Origin: Tenericutes bacterium 4572_104
Lineage (GTDB): Bacteria; Bacillota_I; Bacilli_A; Izemoplasmatales; UBA5603
NCBI GenBank assembly: GCA_002084435.1
Contig: NBLG01000004.1
Location: 38,604 to 102,603 of the forward strand
Direction of reading: 5' to 3'
Length of the DNA stretch: 64,000 nt
Below the pieces are notes generated by a model. It saw nothing but the letters and a program-made list of their open reading frames with translations. It did no database searches and had not been told where the DNA came from. Below, one piece after another: positions 1 through 8,766 of the stretch (the first letter of the stretch is position 1; each line of letters starts with the position of its first letter). Both the position numbers and the translations under genes were made by a program.

Positions 1-384
1 ATATAATTTTCTACCATTTATTTTAATAGCTGAATATTTAGGAGGAATCTGTTCTTGTTTTCCCTTAAATGTCTTTAATTCTTTAAGAACATCTTCTTCT
101 TTTAAATCTTCTATTTTAGTTTCTTTAACTACTTTACCGGTAATATCATCAGTATCAGTTTGAATTCCTAAACGAATAGTGGCTATATATGTTTTTGAAT
201 GATTCTCAAAATACTTTACAAGTTTAGTAGCTTTATTTACACATAAAACTAAAACGCCAGTAGCGTTTGGGTCTAGTGTTCCAATATGTCCTATGCGTCT
301 TGTCATGAGTACCTTTCTAGCAATATCTACTATATCATGTGATGTATAAGATTTTGGTTTATTGATAATCAATACCCCGTCCAT
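1..384 (-). CDS. truB: tRNA pseudouridine-55 synthase TruB, N-terminal part
   Basis: Converts U55 in the T-loop of tRNAs to pseudouridine. Only the first 128 codons lie in the window; the rest continues past base 1. The start MDGVLIINKPKSYTS and the catalytic-aspartate motif GTLDPNATGVL (Asp38) are typical of TruB. I chose ATG at 384 because GAAAGG sits nine bases upstream; an in-frame ATG at 393 has no ribosome site. It follows the thioredoxin-like gene closely, so mutS2, this small gene and truB are probably co-transcribed. Confidence 0.93.
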   Translation of the reverse strand, partial: MDGVLIINKPKSYTSHDIVDIARKVLMTRRIGHIGTLDPNATGVLVLCVNKATKLVKYFENHSKTYIATIRLGIQTDTDDITGKVVKETKIEDLKEEDVLKELKTFKGKQEQIPPKYSAIKINGRKLY

Positions 385-397
385 AAAAACCATCCTT

Positions 398-655
398 TCA
401 TTTAATAAAATCTATAATATCTTCTCGATACATAGATCCCTTTATTCGTTTTGTTTCTTTATTGGATTCCAATAATATTATTGTTGGAACTCCATCAACC
501 TTATATTTATCTACTAAATCTTTTTGTTCAAAAACATCTATTTTTTCATATTCTAATGGAAAAAGATCTTCTTTTTTTAAGCGTTCTACGCGTTTATTAA
601 TAGCGTGACATTTCCCACATCTAGCTGAATAAAATAAAATTAATTTTCTTTTCAT
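398..655 (-). CDS. Small thioredoxin-like protein
   Basis: An 85-residue protein with a thioredoxin fold signature: beta strand KLILFYS, a CGKC redox pair (Cys13, Cys16), and the cis-proline segment GVPTIIL. It is shorter than classical TrxA (about 105 residues). It probably acts as a cytosolic thiol-disulfide oxidoreductase; the partner is not visible. It lies seven bases downstream of mutS2, matching the frequent mutS2-trx neighbourhood in Firmicutes. Glutaredoxin-like function is an alternative. Confidence 0.8.
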   Translation of the reverse strand: MKRKLILFYSARCGKCHAINKRVERLKKEDLFPLEYEKIDVFEQKDLVDKYKVDGVPTIILLESNKETKRIKGSMYREDIIDFIK

Positions 656-662
656 CTTCTAC

Positions 663-2981
663 CTACTTAAAGTATATCACTGTTACGCCTTTACCGCCTT
701 CATTTTGACCGCCTGGGCGCATTTTTTTTATTTGTGAATTATTTTTAACAAATTCATCTACTGCTTTTTTTAAAGCCCCTGTACCATAACCATGAATTAT
801 ATAGGCAAACTCTAAATTATTTATTAAACAAGTATCAACGAATTTATCTAATTCATCTATTGCATCTAAATAACGATAGCCTCTTAAGTCTAATTCCATT
901 TTAGCTTCACTTGTCTTTAATACAGTTCCCTTTATAGGATTAACAACTTTTTTTGGTGTATCTATATATTCTAAATCAGATTCCAATAAAGTCACAGTTA
1001 AACTTCCCATTAACACTTCATATTTACCATGAGGTAATTTCTTATTAACAATGCCGTTCCTTTGATAAGGTATTATTAAAACCTTATCCCCAACACTAAT
1101 TTTAGTTTGAACTGTTTTTTGATAAGAATCATCAATTTGATTAATAGATTTAGCTTCGTGTTTTAATCTTGCAAGTTCATGTTCTTTAAAAGTGGCTGAT
1201 TGTTTTAATTCATTTAAATCATTAATTATTTTTTTAGCTTTTGATTCTAACTTTTCTAGTTCAATTCTCTTCTCGTTTTCTAAATCGGATAACAACTTAT
1301 TCTGCCTAACTTTTTCTTCAATATAAAGTTTATCTAATTTTTCTTGTTTTGACTTTAATAAATTAATCTCTTCTTTATATTTTAAAATAGTTTCTTCTAA
1401 TTCAATACTTTGTTTTTCTAGTTTTTTTATTAAATGAGAGACATCCGTATCGAAAGATAATGATACTTTTTTGGCCGCTTCAATTACAGATGCATTTAAC
1501 CCTAATCTTTTGGCTATTTCTAATGCATTAGAAGTTCCTGGTACACCTATTTTAAGTTTATATGTTGGTTTTAAAGTATCTATATCAAATTCTACTGATG
1601 CGTTTATTGTATCATCTAAATCAAAAGCATATGTTTTGAGTTCTGGATAATGCGTCGTAACCATTGAATATAAATTGAATTTACGCAAATAATTAATAAT
1701 ACTAATAGCTAGAGAAGCACCTTCTTTAGGATCTGTCCCAGAACCTATTTCATCTAATAATACCAAAGATTTTGATTTTACATTTTTCATTATATAAGTT
1801 ATTTTTGATATATGTGATGAAAATGTTGATAAGGATTGTTCGATTGATTGTTCATCACCAATATCTGCGAATATTCCTGAAAATACAACTGTTTTAGATC
1901 CTTCATCTACAGGAATTAATATACCAGATTGTAGCATTATTGATAATAATCCCAAAGTTTTTAAAGTTACAGTTTTTCCACCAGTATTAGGCCCTGTAAT
2001 AATAATATGATGATAATCATGAAAATTAATATTATTTCCGACAACCTCTGCTTGTGGTATTAAAGGATGTCTTGCGTTTAATAAATTAATCTCATTTTCT
2101 GTAAGAGAAGGTTTTGAAGAATTAAATTTAATTGCGTGTTTCGCTTTAGCAAACACAATATCTAAATATGTTAATATGTCAAGATTACTTCTTAAAGATA
2201 AAACATTCTCCCCTACTGATTTTGTTAATTCTTTTAATATTCTATCTACTTCTTTCTTTTCTTCTAATAAGAGATTCTGTAACTCGTTATTTAAGACAAA
2301 ACAACTGATAGGTTCCATAAATACTGTTTCACCACTACTAGATAAATCATGTACTACTCCTTTAAAACTGTTTTTATATTCAGCTTTAATAGGTAATACA
2401 AGGCGGTTATTTCTAATCGTAATAAGAGAATCAGTTAGTTTATTAGCTTCTTGACGAAGCAAAGAATTGATTTTAGTTTCTATTCTTTCTTCTAAGATTT
2501 TAATTTTCTTTCTTAATTTAGAAAGCTTAATAGATGCATTATCATATATCTTTCCTGTTTTATCAATTACGGTTTCAATTTCTTCTTTTAATTTAGGAAG
2601 ACTAATTAAATTTTGGTAATACCCGTCTAAAGCATCACTTTCAATATCTAATTGATGAATCTTTTTAATATATGTTTGACTTCTTGAAATAGCTTCTTGG
2701 TGGCTTACAATACGCAAGAATTCTTCAATATTAAGTATTGATCCTATTTCAGCTTTCTTTAAAGATTCTTTGATATTCAATACTCCAGTAAGAGGTGTTT
2801 CATTAAGACGCTGAATAAAAATCATTGCCTCATAAGTTTCTTCTAATAATTTTTTAATCATTTTTTGATTAACCAAAGGCTTTAATAACAAAACATCCGT
2901 CTTAGCTAAGTCGGTAATAGTATAATCTCTAATTTGCATTAAAATTTTCTCGAATTCTAATTTTCTTGTTTCAGCTAGCAT
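663..2981 (-). CDS. mutS2: MutS2 family ATPase/endonuclease (ribosome rescue, anti-recombination)
   Basis: A 772-residue MutS2 protein. Order of parts: helical core and clamp (about 1-290), ABC-type ATPase with Walker A GPNTGGKTVTLKT and Walker B LVLLDEIGSGTDP, a long coiled coil (about 510-620), and a C-terminal Smr domain with LDLRGYRYLDAIDEL and HGYGTGALKK. In the family it splits collided ribosomes or suppresses recombination. ATG start with GGTGAGG just upstream. Divergent from rnhC, with 66 bases between the two starts. Confidence 0.96.
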   Translation of the reverse strand: MLAETRKLEFEKILMQIRDYTITDLAKTDVLLLKPLVNQKMIKKLLEETYEAMIFIQRLNETPLTGVLNIKESLKKAEIGSILNIEEFLRIVSHQEAISRSQTYIKKIHQLDIESDALDGYYQNLISLPKLKEEIETVIDKTGKIYDNASIKLSKLRKKIKILEERIETKINSLLRQEANKLTDSLITIRNNRLVLPIKAEYKNSFKGVVHDLSSSGETVFMEPISCFVLNNELQNLLLEEKKEVDRILKELTKSVGENVLSLRSNLDILTYLDIVFAKAKHAIKFNSSKPSLTENEINLLNARHPLIPQAEVVGNNINFHDYHHIIITGPNTGGKTVTLKTLGLLSIMLQSGILIPVDEGSKTVVFSGIFADIGDEQSIEQSLSTFSSHISKITYIMKNVKSKSLVLLDEIGSGTDPKEGASLAISIINYLRKFNLYSMVTTHYPELKTYAFDLDDTINASVEFDIDTLKPTYKLKIGVPGTSNALEIAKRLGLNASVIEAAKKVSLSFDTDVSHLIKKLEKQSIELEETILKYKEEINLLKSKQEKLDKLYIEEKVRQNKLLSDLENEKRIELEKLESKAKKIINDLNELKQSATFKEHELARLKHEAKSINQIDDSYQKTVQTKISVGDKVLIIPYQRNGIVNKKLPHGKYEVLMGSLTVTLLESDLEYIDTPKKVVNPIKGTVLKTSEAKMELDLRGYRYLDAIDELDKFVDTCLINNLEFAYIIHGYGTGALKKAVDEFVKNNSQIKKMRPGGQNEGGKGVTVIYFK

Positions 2982-3047
2982 TTCCTCACCTTCTGTTACT
3001 TCTATTTTAACATAAAATATGGTAAAATAGTATTAGGAGTTGAGACA

Positions 3048-3944
3048 ATGAACTACGATTTTGTAATTGATGAACATAATTTAGAAAAACTTGTTAATTA
3101 CTATCATCAATTTTTAGAAGAAAAAAAAGATTCAAGAATCTTGTATTCTTTTAAAAGCCCAGATTTTAAAATAACTATATATAACACCAAAAAAGTTCTG
3201 TTTCAGGGGAAGCGTGCATTTGAAGAATATTCGCTTTGGGCAGAGCATTTTGGTTATGAAGTAAAGAAACCAGTTGATAAATCAATATATATAAATGAAT
3301 ACTTCGCAGAGGCTGTAATTGGTTCTGATGAAGTAGGAACTGGCGATTTCTTTGGCCCTGTAGTAGTTTGCGCAGCTTTGGTGTCCCCTAAAGACTATGA
3401 AGAGCTTGACAAATTAAATGTTCGCGATAGTAAGAACTTAAATGACAAACAGATTATTTCTATGGGTTCAAAATTGATTCAAACTATTCCTTATCATATT
3501 CTTGTATTAAGCCCTGCTAAATTTAATGACTTAACCGCTAAAGGTTATAACATGAATAAGATAAAAGCTTATTTGCATAACCACGCTATTAAAAAGATGG
3601 TCTCAAAACATAAATATTTCGATAGAGTTATAATTGATGAGTTTTGTAGTAAAAAGTTATATTTCGATTATTTAAAAGATGAAGAAATATACAAAAATGT
3701 TACCTTTCATACAAAAGCTGAAAGCATCCATAAATCCGTGGCTGTAGCTTCTATTATAGCTAGATATAAATTTATTTTAGAAATCGACAGAATTTCTAAA
3801 AGTATTGGAATAACTCTTCCAAAAGGAAGTGGTCCATCAACTGATGCTATTGGAAGGTTAATTTACTTGCAACACGGAAAAGATTATTTTTATAAAATTG
3901 CTAAAATCAACTTTAAAAACATGAATAAAATTATCAATCAGTAA
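3048..3944 (+). CDS. rnhC: Ribonuclease HIII
   Basis: Cleaves the RNA strand of RNA-DNA hybrids. 298 residues with the N-terminal TBP-like substrate-binding region (about 1-85) followed by the RNase H2-type fold. The acidic motif is GSDEVGTGDFFGP, where the Asp-Glu pair typical of HIII starts the active site; IIDEFCSK gives the next conserved acid. ATG with AGGAG eight bases upstream. A TGG-TAAAAT extended -10 at 3020-3028 would start transcription nearly at the ribosome site. Confidence 0.95.
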   Translation: MNYDFVIDEHNLEKLVNYYHQFLEEKKDSRILYSFKSPDFKITIYNTKKVLFQGKRAFEEYSLWAEHFGYEVKKPVDKSIYINEYFAEAVIGSDEVGTGDFFGPVVVCAALVSPKDYEELDKLNVRDSKNLNDKQIISMGSKLIQTIPYHILVLSPAKFNDLTAKGYNMNKIKAYLHNHAIKKMVSKHKYFDRVIIDEFCSKKLYFDYLKDEEIYKNVTFHTKAESIHKSVAVASIIARYKFILEIDRISKSIGITLPKGSGPSTDAIGRLIYLQHGKDYFYKIAKINFKNMNKIINQ

Positions 3945-3960
3945 AAAGAAATAGACAAAC

Positions 3961-3986
3961 AAAAAGGCTTGAAATTAAGCCTTTTT
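3961..3986. terminator. Bidirectional terminator
   Basis: Inverted repeat AAAAAGGCTT / AAGCCTTTTT around a six-base loop, with A and T runs on either side. It lies between the converging ends of rnhC (plus) and the small membrane protein (minus), so it can serve both. Confidence 0.85.
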
Positions 3987-3991
3987 ATTTA

Positions 3992-4183
3992 TTACAATAA
4001 TAACCCAAGTAATAGTGCAGCTATTCCGAATACTAAAACTATGATTTGAACTCCTAATTCTCCTTTAAACATTTTCTTCATGATTTCAAATTTCTTCATT
4101 TTCCAAATAAAAGGTGGTTTTAAAAGTCCAATATAGATACATAATATACCATAGATAATTAATGCAATTTTCCACCAATCCAT
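3992..4183 (-). CDS. Small two-helix membrane protein
   Basis: 63 residues with two hydrophobic helices (about 5-22 and 45-63) separated by a basic, Lys/Phe-rich loop. I do not recognise a family. It follows the ABC permease by 11 bases and so probably ends the exporter operon. A GGAGGG site precedes the ATG. Confidence 0.6.
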   Translation of the reverse strand: MDWWKIALIIYGILCIYIGLLKPPFIWKMKKFEIMKKMFKGELGVQIIVLVFGIAALLLGLLL

Positions 4184-4194
4184 ATTCTTCCCTC

Positions 4195-4917
4195 CTATAT
4201 ATTAGCTTTTTTTATATATAATTTGAATAATAGCAACAAGAAAAACATATTAAAAACAACACCTAAAACAAAATATACACCAAAACTAAAATTAACCTCA
4301 ATCATTGGCAACATTTCCATTTGGATTAACCTTGCAGGCCAAGATTCGGGTGAAAACAACAAAAATATTTCCTTCCAATCAAAAACAAAAAATACTAAAG
4401 TTGGTAAAATTAATATTACACCAGTCAGTTTCATAATTACAAAACCTTCTACTTTGTTTCTCGCAAGAGAACATACAATCAAAGTTATTAAAGGACCTGA
4501 CAAAGCACTTAATAAAGATATCAATATTATTTTAATAAAGTTTACATTAGGTAAAAAATTAGTAATATATATCAAAATAATCGTGGCTAAAACTCCAAAT
4601 ATATAACTGATTATCAATTTTAGAATTATATAAAATCTAACAGATATAGGAGTTATTTTTAAACTCATTAAAACTCCGTCATCCTTGTCATCCAAAAGAG
4701 TAAAAGCTGTAATAGCCCCAAAAATATATCCAATCATTAAAATCATTATCATAATTATAATTTCTGGAGTTGGATTACCTGGAGGTACTGAATCTTCTAT
4801 GATAGGTATTATATAATATAAAATGCCTCCTAATATAATAGGGAAAAACACAAAGAAAACATTCATTTTATCTCTAAATATATTTTTTAACTCTGACTTA
4901 ATCACTGTCTTAATCAT
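4195..4917 (-). CDS. ABC-2 type exporter permease (second subunit)
   Basis: 240 residues with about six hydrophobic segments and an N-terminal basic stretch before the first helix (KSELKNIFRDKMNVFF), the usual layout of ABC-2 permeases. Together with the adjacent permease and ATPase it should form a multidrug or lipid-type exporter at the membrane. The substrate cannot be told from sequence. Three bases separate it from the upstream permease gene. Confidence 0.8.
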   Translation of the reverse strand: MIKTVIKSELKNIFRDKMNVFFVFFPIILGGILYYIIPIIEDSVPPGNPTPEIIIMIMILMIGYIFGAITAFTLLDDKDDGVLMSLKITPISVRFYIILKLIISYIFGVLATIILIYITNFLPNVNFIKIILISLLSALSGPLITLIVCSLARNKVEGFVIMKLTGVILILPTLVFFVFDWKEIFLLFSPESWPARLIQMEMLPMIEVNFSFGVYFVLGVVFNMFFLLLLFKLYIKKANI

Positions 4918-4920
4918 GGG

Positions 4921-5658
4921 TTACACCCCGCTTTGTTTTATTGAATATTCTTTAAATTTAGGTATCACTAAATAATAATAAGTAAATATAGAACCTATAA
5001 TTAAATATCCCAAACTAAAATAATATTTCCAAGTAAAAACATAGGATTTAAAACCTCCGCCTATTACTTCGGTCCCTGCTTGTATAGGGTTTAAGAGCAT
5101 AAGATATTCAAACCATTTATTTGTAAAAACATTTAATTGATATAAAATATTAGGAATCATTAAAACAAATGAAAATATCATAACATTCATCAACATCTCA
5201 GTAAAACTTTTTTGATAATAAGCCATATAAAAACCTAAAATAGTATGAAAAGCAGTCGTTAAAATTATTCCTATAAGAATCAAAAAATAATTTATTTGAA
5301 TATCTCTAATAAAGATAAACACAATAATTATTAATATTGATGAAAATGTATTATGAATTGAATTAGCTAATACTTTGGAAAATATTAATTCTTTATTAGT
5401 TGAAGGTGTCACAAGCATAGTGGAAATGGTTGATTCGCTTTTTTCAAAAAACATCACTGAACCAATATATATTATACTCATTAATGTCGCATCTATTAAT
5501 AATAAAATAGGTAATATAGCATTAAATATAGTCGCATTCACAAAAAATAAGACCAATCCCCAAATTATTGCTATTAACATACTTATAGAAAATATATTAT
5601 ATTTATTTAACCTAGATAACTCACCTTTTACAAGAACTAATAATCTATTATAATTCAT
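4921..5658 (-). CDS. ABC-2 type exporter permease (first subunit)
   Basis: 245 residues with about six transmembrane segments and the N-terminal pattern LVKGELSRLNKYN of ABC-2 permeases. It overlaps the end of the ATPase gene by 11 bases, pointing to translational coupling, and is paired with the following permease to make a heterodimeric channel. An AGGG site lies before its ATG. Confidence 0.82.
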   Translation of the reverse strand: MNYNRLLVLVKGELSRLNKYNIFSISMLIAIIWGLVLFFVNATIFNAILPILLLIDATLMSIIYIGSVMFFEKSESTISTMLVTPSTNKELIFSKVLANSIHNTFSSILIIIVFIFIRDIQINYFLILIGIILTTAFHTILGFYMAYYQKSFTEMLMNVMIFSFVLMIPNILYQLNVFTNKWFEYLMLLNPIQAGTEVIGGGFKSYVFTWKYYFSLGYLIIGSIFTYYYLVIPKFKEYSIKQSGV

Positions 5659-6508
5659 CTTTTAACCCTACCCCTGTAACTTTAATAAATATATCTTCTA
5701 GGGTTGTTTCTCCACTGTGTATTGTCTCTATTTTTTTTGTTTGTAAAAGGTTTAAAAATTCTTGGTTTTTACCTATATCCTCCATTGAAAAAACTGCTTT
5801 TTTAGTTATGTTATCTTCTTTATATTCTAGTTTTAATTCTCTTTTTCCGTAATTTATTTTAAGATTTCTTGGAGAATCTACTTCTTTAATTTCACCATTA
5901 ACTATAAAAGCTACTCTATCGCATAATTCATCGATATCAGACATAATATGCGATGTAATAAAAACAGTTCCCCCAGATTCTCTAAATTCTTTAATTAAGT
6001 CTTTAAGAATCTTAGCGTTTGCAGGATCTATTCCATTTGTTGGTTCATCTAAAAATAGCATTTTTGGTTTATTTAATAAGGCTCTTACTATATTTAGGCG
6101 AATCTTCATTCCCTTACTAAATTCCCCTACCATTTTATCTCTTGATTCCCAAAGTCCAACTCTTTTCATCAAACTTTCAATGTCTGCGTTTCTTTTATAT
6201 AATTTCAAAAAGAATTCAATATTTTCCATAGCTGTCATCTTGGAAAAATGGATAGGCATTTCAAAGCTAACACCGATATCTTCATAAAATGCATTATCAT
6301 ATTCTAATATATTTTTACCATTATAAGAAATATTACCACGATAATCCTCTAAAATCTTAATCAATATCTTTTGAGTAGTACTTTTTCCAGCCCCACTAGG
6401 TCCTAAAAATCCAAAAATTTCACCTTTTTTAATCTCAAAACTAATTCCTTTAATAACATCCTCTGCATTATTGTGGTATTTAAAATATAAATTTTCAACT
6501 TTAAACAT
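5648..6508 (-). CDS. ABC transporter ATP-binding protein
   Basis: ATPase of the exporter. It has Walker A GPSGAGKST, signature FSKGMKIRLNI, and Walker B MLFLDEPTNGIDP followed by the switch histidine in TSH. I placed the start at ATG 6508, which has GGTGA five bases upstream; an upstream in-frame ATG at 6520 lies in the end of the regulator gene and has no ribosome site. Overlap with both neighbours indicates a single operon. Confidence 0.9.
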   Translation of the reverse strand: MFKVENLYFKYHNNAEDVIKGISFEIKKGEIFGFLGPSGAGKSTTQKILIKILEDYRGNISYNGKNILEYDNAFYEDIGVSFEMPIHFSKMTAMENIEFFLKLYKRNADIESLMKRVGLWESRDKMVGEFSKGMKIRLNIVRALLNKPKMLFLDEPTNGIDPANAKILKDLIKEFRESGGTVFITSHIMSDIDELCDRVAFIVNGEIKEVDSPRNLKINYGKRELKLEYKEDNITKKAVFSMEDIGKNQEFLNLLQTKKIETIHSGETTLEDIFIKVTGVGLKDEL

Positions 6509-7121
6509 CTCGTTCACCATTAGTTACACCATGTTCAATTATATTAATGATTTGGTTAACCCTTTCTAAAATATTATCATAATCGTTGTTTTTTATATTT
6601 TCTATTGAGATATTCATTGTTAAATCGATAACAAGTTTTGCGAATATCTCTGGTGAAATATCTTTTCTTATTCTTCCTTTTTCTTGATCGTTTTTAATAT
6701 AATTTATATAGTAAGTAGTTGCAATAACAATAGAATCTTTTATTATTTTATTGTACATCTTCCCTTTTAAATTAAGTAAATTGGTAAATATCTTAATAAA
6801 TTTAGGGTTTTCTGCCGCAAAATTAATACCTGCAATATATAATTCTTTAAAAAGATTTAAAAACGGTTTATCTTCTTCATTCTTTAATAATTTTTCAAGA
6901 TATTCCATCTTTTTATCTTTAATAAGTTCAATAATATACAAATAGAGATCATCTTTATTTTCAAAATACTGATAAATTGAACCTCTTGGTATTTTTGCCT
7001 GACGAATAATATTTGATAATTTTGCATTTTCATATGAATTTTTAGCAAATTCATCAATAGCCGCTTCTATTATTCTATCCTTTTTTTCTTTACTTAGATT
7101 AAAAAATGTTTTATATGGGAT
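6501..7121 (-). CDS. TetR family transcriptional regulator, apparent ATC start
   Basis: Probable autorepressor of the exporter operon. The frame reads through a complete TetR DNA-binding domain (KDRIIEAAIDEFA, then NIIRQAKIPRGSIYQYFENKDDLYLYII) and a helical C-terminal ligand domain, 206 residues in all. There is no ATG, GTG or TTG before the end of the HTH: the frame opens right after a TAA, at ATC 7121-7119, which has AGGTGG at ideal distance. Either ATC is used as the start or a former ATG has mutated. Translation from ATG 6941 would lack the DNA-binding domain. Confidence 0.75.
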   Translation of the reverse strand: MPYKTFFNLSKEKKDRIIEAAIDEFAKNSYENAKLSNIIRQAKIPRGSIYQYFENKDDLYLYIIELIKDKKMEYLEKLLKNEEDKPFLNLFKELYIAGINFAAENPKFIKIFTNLLNLKGKMYNKIIKDSIVIATTYYINYIKNDQEKGRIRKDISPEIFAKLVIDLTMNISIENIKNNDYDNILERVNQIINIIEHGVTNGERDV

Positions 7122-7139
7122 TTAAATCACCACCTTTAT

Positions 7140-7155
7140 ATGACAATGTTGTCAT
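7140..7155. promoter_or_regulatory. Palindromic operator for the TetR-type regulator
   Basis: Perfect palindrome ATGACAATGTTGTCAT located between the -10 box and the ribosome site of the regulator gene, covering the expected transcription start. Position and symmetry fit autorepression by the downstream TetR protein; binding is inferred. Confidence 0.7.
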
Positions 7156-7159
7156 TTTT

Positions 7160-7188
7160 AGTATAAACAAGTTTTATATATTTGTCAA
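7160..7188 (-). promoter_or_regulatory. Sigma-A promoter of the tetR-ABC exporter operon
   Basis: TTGACA (7183-7188) and TATACT (7160-7165) on the minus strand with a 17-base spacer, a near-consensus vegetative promoter directly upstream of the operator. Confidence 0.85.
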
Positions 7189-7207
7189 ATTTGATTGTTT
7201 TTATAAA

Positions 7208-7236
7208 AAAAAACAACCAAAATAAGGTTATTTTTT
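7208..7236 (-). terminator. Terminator of the rluD operon
   Basis: On the minus strand AAAAAATAACC pairs with GGTTGTTTTTT around a seven-base loop, overlapping the rluD stop codon and ending in a long T run. Confidence 0.7.
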
Positions 7237-8136
7237 TCGCAATTCATTTAATTTTTCTTTAAATTCTTGAGGTAACTCAGAATCAAACTCCATATACTCA
7301 TTAGTTCTTGGATGAGTAAATCCTAGAGTTTTCGCATGTAAAAATTGTCCGAATTCATTATTTTTAGCGTTCCCATAGATATAATCTCCTACAAGAGGAT
7401 GTCCAATGTAAGACATATGAACTCTAATTTGGTGAGTTCTCCCAGTTTCTAAAATGCATTTAATTAAAGTCATATCTTTAAAAGTTTCTAAAACCTCAAA
7501 ATGTGTAACTGCCGTTTTCCCTCTACTTAAGACTGCCATTTTTAACCTATTCTTAGTATCTCTTGCGATAGGTGCGTTGATCTTACCTCTTTTATTTTTA
7601 ATAACACCTTCTACGAGAGCTATATATTCACGTTTTGTCTTTTTGTGTCTTAATTCATCCGCAAGTATATTATGTGCATAATTAGTCTTCGCAACCATTA
7701 AAAGTCCAGAGGTATCTTTGTCAATTCGGTGAACTATTCCAGGCCTTAATTCTCCGTTAATATCTGACAAAGAATTTATATAAAACATAAGTCCGTTTAT
7801 TAAAGTATCATCATAATGGCCTGGGGCAGGATGAACTACTAATCCAGAAGGTTTATTAACTACTAATAAATCATCATCTTCATAAACAATATCAAGAGAC
7901 ATTTCCTTAGGTACGATTGTATAATCAAAAACATCAATTTTATCTATTTCTATTAAATCGTTCTTCTTAACCTTGTAACTTGATTTAACAACACTGCCAT
8001 TCACAAGAATATGGCCTTCACTTAATAATTTTTGAATAAGCGAACGTGATAATTCTTTGGCTATATTTGAGATAAACTTATCAATTCTGATTAATTCATC
8101 ACTATGTTTTACTACATATTCAAAATCATTCTCCAT
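7228..8136 (-). CDS. rluD: RluD-family 23S rRNA pseudouridine synthase
   Basis: 302 residues: an N-terminal S4 RNA-binding domain (RIDKFISNIAKELSRSLIQKLLSEGHILVNG) and the RluA-type catalytic domain with the motif RPGIVHRIDKDTSGLLMVAKT, whose Asp is catalytic, then GRTHQIRVHMSYIGHPLVGD. It isomerises uridines in 23S rRNA. Its ATG overlaps the remaining 3' end of lspA, the usual lspA-rluD arrangement of Firmicutes. It could equally be named RluC-like; the exact target uridines are not visible. Confidence 0.92.
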   Translation of the reverse strand: MENDFEYVVKHSDELIRIDKFISNIAKELSRSLIQKLLSEGHILVNGSVVKSSYKVKKNDLIEIDKIDVFDYTIVPKEMSLDIVYEDDDLLVVNKPSGLVVHPAPGHYDDTLINGLMFYINSLSDINGELRPGIVHRIDKDTSGLLMVAKTNYAHNILADELRHKKTKREYIALVEGVIKNKRGKINAPIARDTKNRLKMAVLSRGKTAVTHFEVLETFKDMTLIKCILETGRTHQIRVHMSYIGHPLVGDYIYGNAKNNEFGQFLHAKTLGFTHPRTNEYMEFDSELPQEFKEKLNELRKK

Positions 8137-8391
8137 TATCTTTCAACTTCTTCCTCTTTGGTTCTAATAAAAATTGATCAAAGATAAACAGGGCGATTCC
8201 CACATTTAAACACATATCAGCGAAGTTAAAGACAAAAATACAGCTCCTGAATTTCTTACATAAGTAATATGAAAGAAGTTTTCAATGACAGGTAAACTCT
8301 GTCCTTCATACGTAAAACGCGCTAATACTAGCGCTTTTGTTAATTGGTCTATTCCAACCAATCCAATTATCACTAAAATCCATATAATCAT
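8126..8391 (-). pseudogene. lspA: lspA (signal peptidase II) with internal deletion and frameshift
   Basis: The 5' part encodes a proper LspA start (DQLTKALV..., then ITYVRNSGAVF). At about 8233-8240 the reading shifts: a different frame continues with VFNFADMCLNVGIALFIFDQFLLEP, the normal C-terminal helix with the second catalytic Asp, and stops at 8126. The middle (roughly 65-70 residues, including the segment with the first catalytic Asp) is missing, and 266 bases cannot encode one frame. Signal peptidase II activity from this locus is therefore very unlikely. The operon around it is intact. Confidence 0.88.
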
Positions 8392-8400
8392 ATTATCACT

Positions 8401-8766
8401 CTACACCCATAAGATTGGTATCATTACAAATAAGAAAACAAGTCCTAAAACTAAAACAACAATATTTGTAATGATAGCTGTTTTTGTAAATAGTTTTTTA
8501 ATATCTGTATTTATATTTTGCTTTTTTAATATTAAACTTTTATACCAAAAGTAATAGATACAAAATACATAAACAAACAAAGAAATTATAATAATAATCA
8601 CAAGTAATGTCAATAGATACATGAATACTGTAATTAATTCAACTAAAATTATAGCTATTGGCGCATAGATAAGTGAAGCGAAAATAAATGCTCCTATAAA
8701 AGAATCTAAGATATCTTTTATTGTAAAATCCTTTGCGAGTAATTTCCAAGTATCATTTTTCATCAT
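8401..8766 (-). CDS. Membrane protein of unknown function
   Basis: 121 residues with about three to four hydrophobic helices (about 25-75 and 95-121) and a short polar N-terminus. I do not recognise the family. Its start overlaps the stop of the upstream protease gene by four bases (ATGA), and lspA follows nine bases later, so it is part of the tcdA-to-rluD operon. Confidence 0.6.
   Translation of the reverse strand: MMKNDTWKLLAKDFTIKDILDSFIGAFIFASLIYAPIAIILVELITVFMYLLTLLVIIIIISLFVYVFCIYYFWYKSLILKKQNINTDIKKLFTKTAIITNIVVLVLGLVFLFVMIPILWV

Noticed and set aside
6501..6941. Short protein from ATG 6941 as the real regulator
   Set aside because: It would lack the HTH, while the upstream reading is intact TetR sequence with a proper ribosome site.
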